The notes below the pieces were generated by a model. The model did no database searches and had not been told where the DNA came from. It saw only the letters and a list, made by a program, of their open reading frames with translations. Positions 30,201 to 39,161 of a stretch of DNA of 64,000 nt are shown one piece after another; the first letter of the stretch is position 1; the number at the start of each line of letters is the position of its first letter. A program made the position numbers and the translations under genes. Source of the DNA: Nautilus pompilius (Eukaryota > Mollusca > Cephalopoda > Nautilida > Nautilidae); assembly GCA_018389105.1 (NCBI GenBank), contig JACATO010000987.1:176603-240602 (forward strand), written 5' to 3'.

Positions 30201-32926
30201 CCCAGCAAAGATAAACATCCTTAATACAATTCTTGAATTGATTAATAGTATATCTAAAAATGAAATAAACTAAACAGTAGATACAAGTATGGTATTATTC
30301 ATTTTTAGCACTATACTTTGATCACATATTTATATATATATATATTAGAAAATAAGACAATTAATATAAATAATTACTGAGTGCCAAAGATCATAGTAAA
30401 AATATTTGTATTTCATACTTTATGCACCAGAATTATAAACAGTACACTAACTATTCCACATAAAAAAACAAAAAAAACAGTAGACAGAATTGTGTGGGTT
30501 TTAAAGAAACTACTCTCTTGAAAATTTATTTTTATGTAGATATCTAAAGTCTCATTTAGTAAGAAAATCCAAGAAATAATTTTTTTTTTAAAAGACCACT
30601 TTGATTTCTAAAATTAAATTTCTATTTCATGGTTCCAAGTGGTATTTAGCAGCATTCTATTTCCTCCATAATATTTAAAAATTAAATTCAATCATTTACT
30701 GAGATTAAACAGTTAAGCCTCCATCCACATCTATTCTTTCTTATCCCTTTGCTGCTGCTGCTAACAGATAGGACAATTAAACACAGCCCCATTTTTTTTT
30801 TTTTTTTTAACTAACTAACTTAGAATTTTGTTTTAAAAACAGGAACAATCAGTTTCTTTTTTTGGAATTAGCAGAATTTGATTTAAAACAAGTTTCTTTA
30901 TTATCTCAGTTGAGTTGTCATGAGTCATTATAAACTTTACTTCTTTTTATTCTCAAAACTCAAGATCAAGCAAATTTTAACTTCATTGCAAACTTACCCA
31001 CCCAGCAGAACCCACTGGCCTAAACAATCCACAGCCATGGCATTAGCCTGAAATGTAAAAATAAATAATAACTTAATTCAACAACAACGGTTTACTCAAA
31101 TCCACTTCTTAATAGTTTCCCATCTGCTAAATATCACCAATCAGTAAAATCTGAAAGTTGAAACACCATGTGAACTGCAATTTAACAAAATCACTACAGA
31201 TATTATCAGAAAATGAATTAAAGTAAAGTGGGTCCAGTTAAAATTATTCACATAAATATATTATTATGTTAAAAAATCTTTAAATTATTTCAAAGCATCT
31301 ACACACCATCTACCTGCAAATTTCTTTGTATAGTTGATGGCATAAAAACAATCGTTTTCTTTAGACTATTGCAGTGTGCAACAAAATGCAAATTTTATGC
31401 ACAAAGTTCTTATGGCATACTTGCAAATTCAACAGACACAACAAACTAAAAGGCGAGAAATAAAATGCAATTTCCAACCTATTTATCACTTGTTTCTGTT
31501 AAAAAAACAATTACAAATTATTGAAGTGCTTGCACATCATATTGTAAATAGATTTTCATAGAATCACTGTAAGTGTTACATAAAAGGTCACAGTACGACC
31601 AACTAATCAGAACTTAAATTTTAACATCCAGGTGGTTGTTGCAGTTTCCATCCTATCTCCAGTCCATGAGGACACTTCCCAATCAAAACGAAAGCCAGAA
31701 GGGTAGTGGTGGTGAATTCCAAACACATTTCTACAATGAACAATGCTGTTCATGTTATTTCCCTCTGTTATGTCATGGTAAATAGAGCAAAAGATTAGAT
31801 GCACCTTTGATTTTAAAACTTGATTAATATCAAAATGTTAATCTCAATTACAAATTATTGCATCTCATTGGAGTTAACCACGTTATTTCATCATCATCAG
31901 TCTACTCAAGAACAAGTCCACAGCTCATAACAATAACAGGGAAGTGAATAATTGAGGTAATTTCCAGGTGCCTCTGTCAACAAATGCAGATCTGCGACAA
32001 AAGGGCCTACTAGAACTCTTCATTTTTATACAGAAGGAAACCGGAGGACATGAAGAAAGCCCACATGGCTGACTGGAGAGAGAGAGAGAGAGAGAATAAT
32101 AAACCATGCCAGAAAGGTATGCTAAACTGAACCAATCCAACTGGGATTCGAACTCAGGCCATCAACCCTGACTACTACCTGCCCATCTTATTATCGCCAT
32201 TATTATTATTATTATTAATTACTGCATCTCCTTCAGGTTACTCCTTTATTATGTTAATAATAATAGTAATATTAATTTTTTAATCTCATCATCATCATCA
32301 TTAATTGACATAAGAAAATGTAAAAAAAAAACACAAATGTTATTTCCAGAGTAAAGAAAAAAGAATATCACCATTACAATGGCAGATTCGCCGCAGATAC
32401 AAACGAAAGCTGAAACCTTGTATTAGCATTTATTGGATAACAACAACAACAACAATGATAATAAGGGACAGTGTAGGTGTGAGATCAGACAGCTGTTTGT
32501 GAAGGGCACCACCAGCCCAGTCAGCTGATCTTCTCTTAAAGGTAATAGATGAAAACGCAAGCTTGACGCGAAGTCCCCCGGACCGTTCATTCTAATGCAG
32601 GAGTTAGGGCGGGCTTTTATTTCCCCAAATAATAATAACAAATTACATTCGTACTGTCGTTTATAAACTCCCGGTTTTCTCCAGAAATAGCACAACAACA
32701 GCCCCGACATCATATGGCTGCACCCTCCGGACCTCCCCCCATCATCCCCGTAAGTTAACCTTAAAACTCTTTCGCAAACATACTCCCGTGCTAAGGAACA
32801 AGCGTACATCACACACACACACGTGTGTATATATATATATATAGGTGAGGGGAATTTCGGACTTATTACCTGCTGCAAATCTTTAAGTTCGACCACAAAT
32901 TGCTCGTTGCTCCAACGAGCCGCCAT
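100..32926 (-). CDS. WDR59: WDR59 orthologue (GATOR2 subunit), 20 exons, 3' end beyond window
   Basis: WDR59 is a scaffold subunit of GATOR2 (with MIOS, WDR24, SEH1L and SEC13), which relieves GATOR1 inhibition and lets amino acids activate TORC1 at the lysosome. Coding exons, from the start: 32870-32926, 30998-31047, 29784-29919, 24505-24590, 22194-22274, 20794-20831, 20097-20185, 19419-19535, 18931-19008, 18097-18253, 16684-16763, 15871-16083, 15358-15522, 14697-14792, 6935-7085, 6088-6151, 5034-5178, 2166-2317, 353-434, 100-212. All introns are GT-AG and phase is kept throughout, giving 716 codons plus 2 nt. Residues ~45-323 form a WD40 propeller and ~380-480 an RWD domain. The rest matches the WDR59 linker and the start of its helical region. 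Vertebrate WDR59 is about 974 residues, so roughly 260 residues, including the C-terminal zinc domain, lie off the left edge. Identification rests on remembered similarity to vertebrate WDR59 along the whole length. Confidence 0.93.
353..434 (-). CDS. WDR59: WDR59 exon 19
   Basis: An 82-nt exon encoding IDIGNIPRMCSINSNLAAVC and then GRKDLVQ, matching vertebrate VNDIQETCQKNAASALLVGRKDLVQ. One leading base completes an Ile codon begun in exon 18. Confidence 0.92.
435..2165 (-). other. WDR59 intron 18
   Basis: An AT-rich intron with no recognised element. Short open frames here (for example near 1,405-1,602 and 1,817-2,047) show no family motifs. Splice-like sites occur (for example a GTAAGT on the minus strand near 539), but no extra coding exon is needed, because exons 18 and 19 join in phase. 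Confidence 0.6.
2166..2317 (-). CDS. WDR59: WDR59 exon 18
   Basis: A 152-nt exon starting with the basic run KRNRSRSRTK and ending SSLLIVNKHLAEGY, which aligns with vertebrate ACLLPVHKSLGELY. An internal GTAAGC at 2212-2207 looks like a donor, but using it would remove the conserved end and break the phase with exon 19. The outer donor AT|GTAAGT at 2165 is therefore chosen. Confidence 0.88.
2318..5033 (-). other. WDR59 intron 17
   Basis: A mostly AT-rich intron with no recognised transposon. A minus-strand stretch at 3,869-3,992 looks like a coding fragment with a hydrophobic segment and a preceding splice acceptor; it is described in the findings. Nothing else recognised. Confidence 0.5.
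5034..5178 (-). CDS. WDR59: WDR59 exon 17
   Basis: A 145-nt exon beginning SLSALAY and ending GVYSISNFYYRDR, matching the vertebrate RSLSALSAY and VSISSFYYKER blocks. The serine/proline-rich middle is poorly conserved, as expected for this linker. Donor GTGAGT. Confidence 0.93.
5330..5860 (+). pseudogene. Tc1-like transposase remnant in WDR59 intron 16
   Basis: The plus-strand translation, in shifting frames, preserves the order of Tc1-like DDE transposase landmarks: QMYRYEILQKHVVPWWNIP (family: RYIDEILRPHVVP), then LNTNKHLWDEPG (family: LNPIEHLWDELGR), then LQALGKPWRNI (family: LxxALxEEWNNIP). The catalytic region is broken by frameshifts and lacks an intact DDE triad, so it cannot make active transposase. 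It lies antisense to WDR59. Ends were not found. Confidence 0.6.
6088..6151 (-). CDS. WDR59: WDR59 exon 16
   Basis: A 64-nt exon encoding GYLVCFGRPTVTKKPVAEKT and PK, matching vertebrate GYLVYFTRPMTMHRAVSPTEPTP in order and phase. Acceptor TTACAG, donor GTAAGT. Confidence 0.91.
6152..6934 (-). other. WDR59 intron 15
   Basis: An AT-rich intron with a GACA tetranucleotide tract at about 6,770-6,794. No gene or transposon recognised. Confidence 0.6.
6935..7085 (-). CDS. WDR59: WDR59 exon 15
   Basis: A 151-nt exon after the longest intron. Its first half is a variable linker. Its second half contains VPFPRTSGARFCSAG (spanning the junction), nearly identical to the vertebrate IPFPRTSGARFCGAG. 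It ends in phase 1; donor GTAAAC. Confidence 0.94.
7086..14696 (-). other. WDR59 intron 14 (longest intron)
   Basis: A 7.6-kb intron. Positions 7,100-10,780 show only AT-rich sequence with no recognisable gene. A decayed Tigger/pogo-like element occupies about 10,790-13,900 (own entry). A CA tract lies at 10,741-10,759. Confidence 0.7.
10790..13900 (+). pseudogene. Decayed Tigger/pogo-like DNA transposon in WDR59 intron 14
   Basis: Near the left end (10,790-10,990) the plus-strand translation resembles the helix-turn-helix DNA-binding start of pogo/Tigger transposases: SYTIKLK, AKSMAIREVARKL, RIQEWVQQAEEEELI. Near the right end (13,495-13,890) it resembles the end of the DDE domain and tail: a GWxxEKA-like block, then RKPESFLLQWIKDVQN, then SPDVIRKSMKMGTES, matching the family pattern KPS.E.L.QW..DAWNSI.P..I..SFK.CG. 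Stops and frameshifts abound, and the ~3-kb spacing suggests insertions in the middle. Ends and flanking TA were not identified. Inactive; antisense to WDR59. Confidence 0.5.
14697..14792 (-). CDS. WDR59: WDR59 exon 14 (end of RWD)
   Basis: A 96-nt, phase-0 exon encoding VLIDTSLQHVKRNRSCLEPC and then LRQLITNLDKLT, matching DTALQKVKRGQSCLEPCLRQL, the final RWD helix. Acceptor TTTCAG, donor GTGAGT. Confidence 0.94.
14793..15357 (-). other. WDR59 intron 13
   Basis: An AT-rich intron with no recognised gene or repeat other than short homopolymers. Confidence 0.6.
15358..15522 (-). CDS. WDR59: WDR59 exon 13 (RWD core)
   Basis: A 165-nt, phase-0 exon with MDAESRTCTV and the RWD hallmark FPDNYPNNAAPTFEF (vertebrate FPAQYPNNAAPSFQF), then EELAKAKLQQ. 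The exon starts with an ATG codon directly after another ATG at the end of exon 12, so one extra Met is predicted relative to vertebrates. Confidence 0.94.
15523..15870 (-). other. WDR59 intron 12
   Basis: A 348-nt AT-rich intron between the two RWD exons. The reading frame of exon 13 stays open for a further 37 codons upstream into the intron, but there is no family match and a good acceptor precedes codon ATG. Confidence 0.6.
15871..16083 (-). CDS. WDR59: WDR59 exon 12 (acidic linker and start of RWD)
   Basis: A 213-nt exon starting LCGHDVLDSVDEPE (vertebrate LCANDILDGVDEF), then an acidic, lysine-rich variable linker, then QTLLQEFSLVNRDIPKVDVE, which aligns with QTLQQEFSLINVQIRNVNVE at the start of the RWD domain. 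It ends GAG ATG just before GTAAAT. Confidence 0.93.
16084..16683 (-). other. WDR59 intron 11
   Basis: A 600-nt AT-rich intron. Nothing recognised. Confidence 0.6.
16684..16763 (-). CDS. WDR59: WDR59 exon 11 (last WD40 blade)
   Basis: An 80-nt exon encoding GCKDYQLVTWSKDQSLRIWK and then IDPQLQQ, matching SKDYQLVTWSRDQTLRMWRVDSQMQ. It closes the propeller at about residue 323. Donor GTAAGT. Confidence 0.95.
16764..18096 (-). other. WDR59 intron 10
   Basis: An AT-rich intron with a CT microsatellite at about 17,809-17,837 and a short AACCCTAACC string near 17,731. No gene or transposon recognised. Confidence 0.6.
18097..18253 (-). CDS. WDR59: WDR59 exon 10 (WD40)
   Basis: A 157-nt exon with PFGHGLVTVVVPQLRRE, LYLWNI, PVHTFVGHTDVVLDFHWRKQ, closely matching the vertebrate PFSNGLVTVMVPQLRRE and PVHTFVGHDDVVLEFQWRKQ. 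It ends in phase 1; donor GTCAGT. Confidence 0.95.
18931..19008 (-). CDS. WDR59: WDR59 exon 9 (WD40)
   Basis: A 78-nt, phase-0 exon encoding FWDINCLKRHEELLTSGSPV and then WKARYT, matching vertebrate FWDYRQPRKYLNILPCQVPVWKARYT piece by piece. Donor GTAAGT. Confidence 0.93.
19419..19535 (-). CDS. WDR59: WDR59 exon 8 (WD40)
   Basis: A 117-nt, phase-0 exon containing HYIAAHLSKIYGLDWSPFSE and LATSSQDCTVK, matching the vertebrate YLAAHLSKIHGLDWHP and LATSSQDNSVK blade. Confidence 0.95.
20097..20185 (-). CDS. WDR59: WDR59 exon 7 (WD40)
   Basis: An 89-nt exon encoding AGASQVQWNKVTNNMFATTH and then EGDVRVWDSR, almost the vertebrate AGASQVKWNK...LATSHDGDVRIWDKR. Donor GTAAGT after a complete codon. 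Confidence 0.95.
20186..22193 (-). other. WDR59 introns 5 and 6
   Basis: Introns at 20,186-20,793 and 20,832-22,193, separated by the 38-nt exon 6. No gene or recognisable transposon seen. Confidence 0.6.
20794..20831 (-). CDS. WDR59: WDR59 exon 6 (short)
   Basis: A 38-nt exon encoding RDPKKPVGSFQTV, matching the inter-blade linker RKPTVALSAV of WDR59. Both phases fit the neighbouring exons (phase 2 in, phase 1 out). Donor GTAAGT. Confidence 0.9.
22194..22274 (-). CDS. WDR59: WDR59 exon 5 (WD40)
   Basis: An 81-nt exon encoding a classic WD40 block, DLDWSPFDVNVLASCSVDSY then TYLWDV, with the structural Asp and the closing WD-type dipeptide. The acceptor follows a long T-run; donor GTAGGT. 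Confidence 0.94.
23120..23965 (+). pseudogene. Tc1-like transposase remnant in WDR59 intron 4
   Basis: The plus-strand translation contains Tc1 landmarks in order: a WxxDESxSELFGD-like block with WR.V (family: WSDESKFNLFGSDG), AAVKHGGGCV (family: PTVKHGGGSVMVW), a TANVVTNY-like block (family: HTAKVVTNYL), then WPAQGPDMNITE (family: WPAQSPDLNPIE). Stops and frameshifts break it repeatedly, so it is inactive. It lies antisense to the host gene. Terminal repeats were not identified. Confidence 0.65.
24505..24590 (-). CDS. WDR59: WDR59 exon 4 (WD40)
   Basis: An 86-nt exon containing CSQRVDLYSWAE and RAHSRVVS, matching the SNQRVDLY.W and GHTRVIS segments of WDR59. Acceptor TTTGTAG, donor GTGAGT. 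It ends in phase 2. Confidence 0.9.
26800..29440 (+). pseudogene. hAT (Charlie/ZBED-like) transposon remnant in WDR59 intron 3, split by a mariner
   Basis: The plus strand carries blocks typical of hAT transposases related to Charlie and the domesticated ZBED5/FAM200 proteins. Positions 27,097-27,303 encode SLDESCNSTDTVQISNFVR, EELLNL and TTTGKDI (family: LDESTD.SDTAQL..F.R, TTG.DI). From 28,455 come HQESLFAKDLKFS (family: HQEALCAK.LK) and QRIIRIFADY; then SIQWLQKKKK-like (family: VRWLS.GKVL) near 28,610, and FDSITSFKDKLKLL (family: FD.V.SFK.KL.L) near 28,827. A Charlie-type 3' end, GGTTGGCAACAACTG, ends at 29,440. Frameshifts and stops are present. The 5' end was not found. A mariner is inserted at 27,354. 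Confidence 0.75.
27356..28450 (+). mobile_element. Internally deleted mariner inserted in the hAT remnant
   Basis: A 1,095-bp element flanked by TA on both sides (27,354-27,355 and 28,451-28,452). The left end TTAGGTTGTCACCAAACTTT and the right end (reverse complement TTAGATTGGTACAAAAGTTT) form degenerate inverted repeats. Inside, decayed mariner transposase blocks occur in order: an FKPGHKVSEAT-like start, KKLDKWVPHKLNEQQQN (family: KKL.KWVPHEL.E.QK), then LHNNAHPHVAKWTLQKL (family: LHDNARPHVA..T.QKL), HPAYSPDLSPTDYHFFKLL (family: HPPYSPDLSPTDYHFF), and a RWQKCIDCNG tail. The first catalytic Asp region appears deleted, and frameshifts occur, so it is inactive. Confidence 0.85.
29784..29919 (-). 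CDS. WDR59: WDR59 exon 3 (WD40)
   Basis: A 136-nt exon containing the motifs RHSKWDISCVQWNPH and HWFAVA, matching WDR59 R.SKWDI.AVQWNPH and HYFAAS in the first full WD40 blade. Acceptor CTCAG, donor GTACGT. Confidence 0.93.
29920..30997 (-). other. WDR59 intron 2
   Basis: A 1.1-kb AT-rich intron with a TA run near 30,330-30,344 and a T-run near 30,791. No gene or transposon recognised. Confidence 0.6.
30998..31047 (-). CDS. WDR59: WDR59 exon 2
   Basis: A 50-nt exon encoding ANAMAVDCLGQWVLLGG, equivalent to vertebrate AMSVDCLGQ..VLSG, the first strand of the propeller. Acceptor TTTCAG, donor GTAAGT. It ends in phase 2. Confidence 0.92.
31870..32165 (-). repeat. Probable tRNA-derived SINE fragment in WDR59 intron 1
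   Basis: On the minus strand an RNA polymerase III B-box-like GAGTTCGAATCCC lies at 32,155-32,143, preceded by GGGCAGGTAGTAGTCAGGG, which resembles the A-box region. The same order and wording occur in the SINE near 51,500, which has about 30 more bases between the boxes. The extent is a guess; a CT run and unrelated sequence follow. Confidence 0.45.
32870..32926 (-). CDS. WDR59: WDR59 exon 1 (start codon)
   Basis: It encodes MAARWSNEQFVVELKDLQQ, nearly the vertebrate WDR59 N-terminus (MAARWSSE...VVEF.D). The ATG follows a short CpG-containing leader, and this start is chosen because it matches the family. The donor after codon 19 reads CAG|GTAATAAGT (phase 0). Confidence 0.93.
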
Positions 32927-33180
32927 TTTGATGTCACGTTATTTTTCATTAGTTTTTTTTGTTTTGTTTTTTTTTAAAGGGGAGGTAACTGTTACGATAT
33001 TTATTATGTTCGATTTTCTCCCTTGTCCCGCAATGTATAATAGAAATATATTAACTAGGTATTGTTATTTATTTAAATTACCAATCTTTCTGTTATTTTA
33101 GCCATTAAAATATTCTCGAACGTAGCGAATAATAAAAGGGGCAGGCGAAGATTTTCCGACGCCATTAAATTAAAGAATTT
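32927..33180 (-). promoter_or_regulatory. Region upstream of WDR59 start codon
   Basis: About 250 bp between the WDR59 ATG and the first Tc1-like copy. It contains the presumed core promoter and 5' untranslated region. No TATA box at a convincing position; T-rich and A-rich strings are present. Assigned by position only. Confidence 0.35.
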
Positions 33181-34096
33181 CAGGGCGGGGTCACGTGATA
33201 TCCCTCCGTTCACCCAGAGTCGAGCTGGAGGCCGGTCACCCCCCGACATCTCTCGTACATTTGTGCCTCAGTATTATCACGACGTTCACCTGGGCGAATG
33301 TCCCCCGTTTCGGGGGGAAAAAAAGGTGCCCCGCTCCCGCCATTAGCTGGCCAGGCCCGCGCTCGCCGTCGGGATCCTCCTGTTGATACCCTTAGGGAAC
33401 CGCTCCAACGGCATCTCCACCAACTCGCGTAGCCCGTAAGGAACCCCTTCTGTCCGTTAGGTGCTTCGAGAGGTCTGGACATAGAACGGGTTCTGTCAAG
33501 ACCTCTCGATTATTGGCAGCATGTACACTTCTCCGACAAGTCCGGGTTTCAGCAATTTCATGTCTTGAGATCCCTCCAACCCACGGTCAAGCGTGGAGGC
33601 GCTAGTGTCGTGGTATGGGGGGGGGGGGTAATCCGGCATGGTGGAAAGGAAAAATTGGCGTCTGTCTGCTGGGTCCCTGTCGTTTTAAAGACACCTATCG
33701 TACCAACAAAGCTTCCTGCAATCCGATGCCCTTACTATTCGGGACGACGATGCTACATGACATATCCCTCGGGTGGCCGCTGGAGAAGTATCTAAGCATT
33801 TTACTTCTAGGTCCAGTAGGAGAGAGCATCTGGATTTTCAGATAAAGATGAACCGGCCACTCCCCCCCCAATATGGAGGAATCAAAGGGAGTTCTCCTCA
33901 TCCGGGTATGGGTGAAATCCGGAACAAACTGCGATTCAAACTCGAATGGGAGTTGTTTTTCGTCCTGCAGAAGGTGCCTCGACCAAGTAATCGAGTAGTA
34001 ACGTAGTGATTTCAACCCATTGTTCGTTTTTAATTGTTGTTTTCTGCATCAAACCAACAAATGGCAGCAGGTGGTCGGGTTACTATGGCAGGGCGC
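33181..34096 (+). mobile_element. Tc1-like element fragment, left copy of an inverted pair
   Basis: Plus-strand translation near 33,500-33,615 gives DYWQHVHFSDKSGFQQFHVL and LQPTVKRGGASVVVWGG, the Tc1-like block VxFSDESRF...PTVKHGGGSVMVWG. Stops and frameshifts break the rest. The segment is nearly identical, in reverse orientation, to 41,129-42,034, apart from a few short insertions or deletions (about 35-40 extra bases here near 33,294-33,330). It lacks the terminal sequences present on the other copy and is bounded by the 7-base string CAGGGCG at both ends (33,181 and 34,089). Confidence 0.75.
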
Positions 34097-36540
<2,444 letters not shown>

Positions 36541-39161
36541 TAGGGTGATGACTACAGAACTTATTTTCAAATATCAAAATTCCTGCTAGGACATGGGGTG
36601 GACTTTTGCATATAAAACATTAATATAAAGCTCGTTTTTGATTTGTGTGAAAAAAGTTGCCCCAGGCTGCCAAATAAAGATTTTAATTTTACGCTCTAAT
36701 AGGGCAAATTTCATAAATACTGATGTATTCTCATTCTCATACAAATTTATTCGTAACTGATACATTGTTTGGGTCTCTTCTGTTCTTTGCCCTCTACCTA
36801 ACTCTAGGGTTGCAAGATGCTAAGAAATAGCGATTTTGGTAAATCATGTGATTTCTGGGTGAAAGAAAAATCAGCGTACGGAAATTAGAAAACTGTGTTG
36901 AACTGGCTGTCGTGAGGGGTGGATGTGCGACGTGCGCTTCAGTGTCGAAAATTTGGTTGTTTATATATTGAATTAACTTGAAAAAATGCATAATATTTAA
37001 ATTTCTCCTATTTTTAAATTTTACTTTTTATAAAGTTAATAATTTTTTTAATTATTTTTCCTTTTCTTTTTCAGATTAACTCCTATAATAAAGTTTAGTC
37101 TAATGGCTGATTTTAAGTCAAGTGATACAATATACAAAAATGCTAAAATTTGGGCCAAAAATTTGCCAAGTACGACTAAAAGACATAAAAGAAATTTGCC
37201 AAGAATTGAAAATTTCAAAGATTACGTTAGGATACCTTTAAAAAAAGATGTTTTAGGATGTTACCATACACTACTTGATAATGAAAAATCAAAACAAAAA
37301 AGAGTTAAAATTATTCATGAAGAATTAATTAATCTATGGAAGAAGATGAGTTTTCCCAAACTCAGTGAGCAGGCAATCATTGCTCATATTAATAAACTAA
37401 TATTAGAATATGAAAAAAAATCAAAGATATCCAAAAGAAGAATTAAAAAAAAAATTAGATACTGTATTTGACTTTACAAAGCCAGAAGGACAATGGTTGT
37501 GTGAAGAAGACAAGAAACTTTATGAAAAACAGATCGAATCTGAAGGAAAAATAGGCTACGCAACTCATAAACCAGCTCAAATTTCCTCAATTCATCCATC
37601 AAAAAGACAATAAAACTGTGCCACAAGATGATATAAAAGAAGACAAATCAAGTAGTTCAACCACCAATTCCGATACCAGTTCTAATGAAAGCATCTATGA
37701 ATCTTCCCCTAAAGCAAAGCAAAAATTTTCTACGTCTCCGCCTACCAAATTAGTTACTGAACTATCACTTTCACTCATAAAGCATCAACAGTTTGTTTAA
37801 ATCTTGCAAAAGAGGGGATAAATCTGCCAACTCCTTCTCAGTCTAGAATATTCAAACGTATGATTAGATGTGGGGAAGCGCAAAAATTGAAAATAAAGAA
37901 TCTTCTTAGAGAAGAGAAAGATTACTGCTTGCATTTTGATGGAAAAAGGTTACCAGGAGAAAAAGGAAAAGTAAAGCATGGAGAAGAGTATCAAGTTGTA
38001 TGCCTTCAAAGTCCCACGAAAAAAATTAAATTAGGGGTGGTCAGATGTGAAAGTGGTTCAGCCGAAAGTATATTTAAAGGAATTGTTAATATTCTTGACG
38101 ACAACGATGCATGGTCTAGCATCAAAATGATCATTTGTGATACTACTGCTGTAAGTACTGGCCATATTAATGGGGTTGTAGCTAGAATACAGCAAAAAAT
38201 GTTACAAATGGGTCTAAATGTACCTCAGTACATAGGTTGCCAACACCACGTTTTGGGCAGAATATTAAAACATATTCTTGGCTTCTATCTTGATAAGCAT
38301 ACCACGGGTCCTAATTTGAATTATAAATTTACAGATGAAATAACTGAAGGGTATGAGGTCTTAAAAGAATCGTATACTCCGGAGGTAGAGATGCCCGTTG
38401 TGGAAAATCCTGGATGGAGGGATGATTTCAGGATCTTTTATATTCTATGCTTTGCATTTCGACAATATAAGGAAAATCGCAAATTACCGAAAATAATTTG
38501 GCGATCTCTACCACCAATTCATAGTGCTCGATGGAATTCCAGAACAATTTATTCCCTTATTGCTTATTTTCTGTTACCAAACTGGAGAGCAATACTTGAA
38601 AAACCAGTTACTTTCATAGCTTTTGGTTGGCAGGAAGTATGGTTTTCTAACCAAAAATTTAAGAATGAAATATATGACAAACTCCTGTCAAATATTAAAG
38701 AAACTAAGTGCAGAACTGCTGAAAAATGCTTCAAAACTCACAGGTCCAAAGAAAAGTCTGTTATTGATATACCGCGATCAAATATTATTGCTGAAAGGGG
38801 AATTAAACTAATGGGAGAATTAAGGGAAACTTGTAAAACTGATAAGTATTTAAATATAAAATTTGTTTCAAAAAACAACTTCTAATTATTTTAATAAGTA
38901 GTATTGTACGATTTGTACTTTTTAAAAAAAGAAATAAAGTCTTTCTCTGATTTTTTTAAACTTTGTTTTTAGATCTTTAAATCAAATCACTCTCATGTTT
39001 TGTAAAATTAAAAAAAAACACTATTATATTAAAAACTTTAAGTCTAATCCTGGGGGAACTTTTTTAAAAATTCAGAAGAATAATCAGAATATTCTTAATT
39101 CGTACCAAAAGGTTCATCGAATCCCACTGCAGGGTAATAAATTTTTTTTGTCATTACCCTA
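36541..39161 (+). mobile_element. Divergent hAT-like DNA transposon
   Basis: A 2,621-bp element. The left end TAGGGTGATGAC and the right end (reverse complement TAGGGTAATGAC) form short inverted repeats. Both are flanked by ATATATAT (36,533-36,540 and 39,162-39,169), compatible with an 8-bp target duplication, although the surrounding AT repeat makes this ambiguous. TAGGG-type ends and 8-bp duplications are typical of hAT elements. It carries one transposase-like gene (37,103-38,885). Family assignment is inferred from ends plus the transposase motifs; no close named family is recalled. Confidence 0.65.
37103..38885 (+). pseudogene. Frameshifted transposase of the divergent hAT-like element
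   Basis: Four open segments (37,103-37,471; to 37,613; to 37,800; to 38,885) belong to one protein. Frame changes fall in an A-run near 37,420, in A-rich sequence near 37,600, and near 37,760. The N-terminal part is lysine-rich (MADFKSSDTIYKNAKIWAKN...). The last segment (numbered from its ATG at 37,860) has a likely RNase H-like catalytic core: HFDGK (Asp27), ICDTTAVSTG (Asp94), CQHHVLGRIL (127-136, comparable to the hAT CxxH), ARWNSR (223-228), and AERGIK with Glu312. These suggest a D-D-E triad. No zinc finger was seen at the N-terminus. Probably inactive unless the frameshifts are sequencing errors in A-runs. Confidence 0.65.

Noticed and set aside
32423-32926. 167-codon frame starting at the WDR59 ATG and running into intron 1
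   Set aside because: Only the first 19 codons match WDR59, and a good donor follows; the rest is intron.
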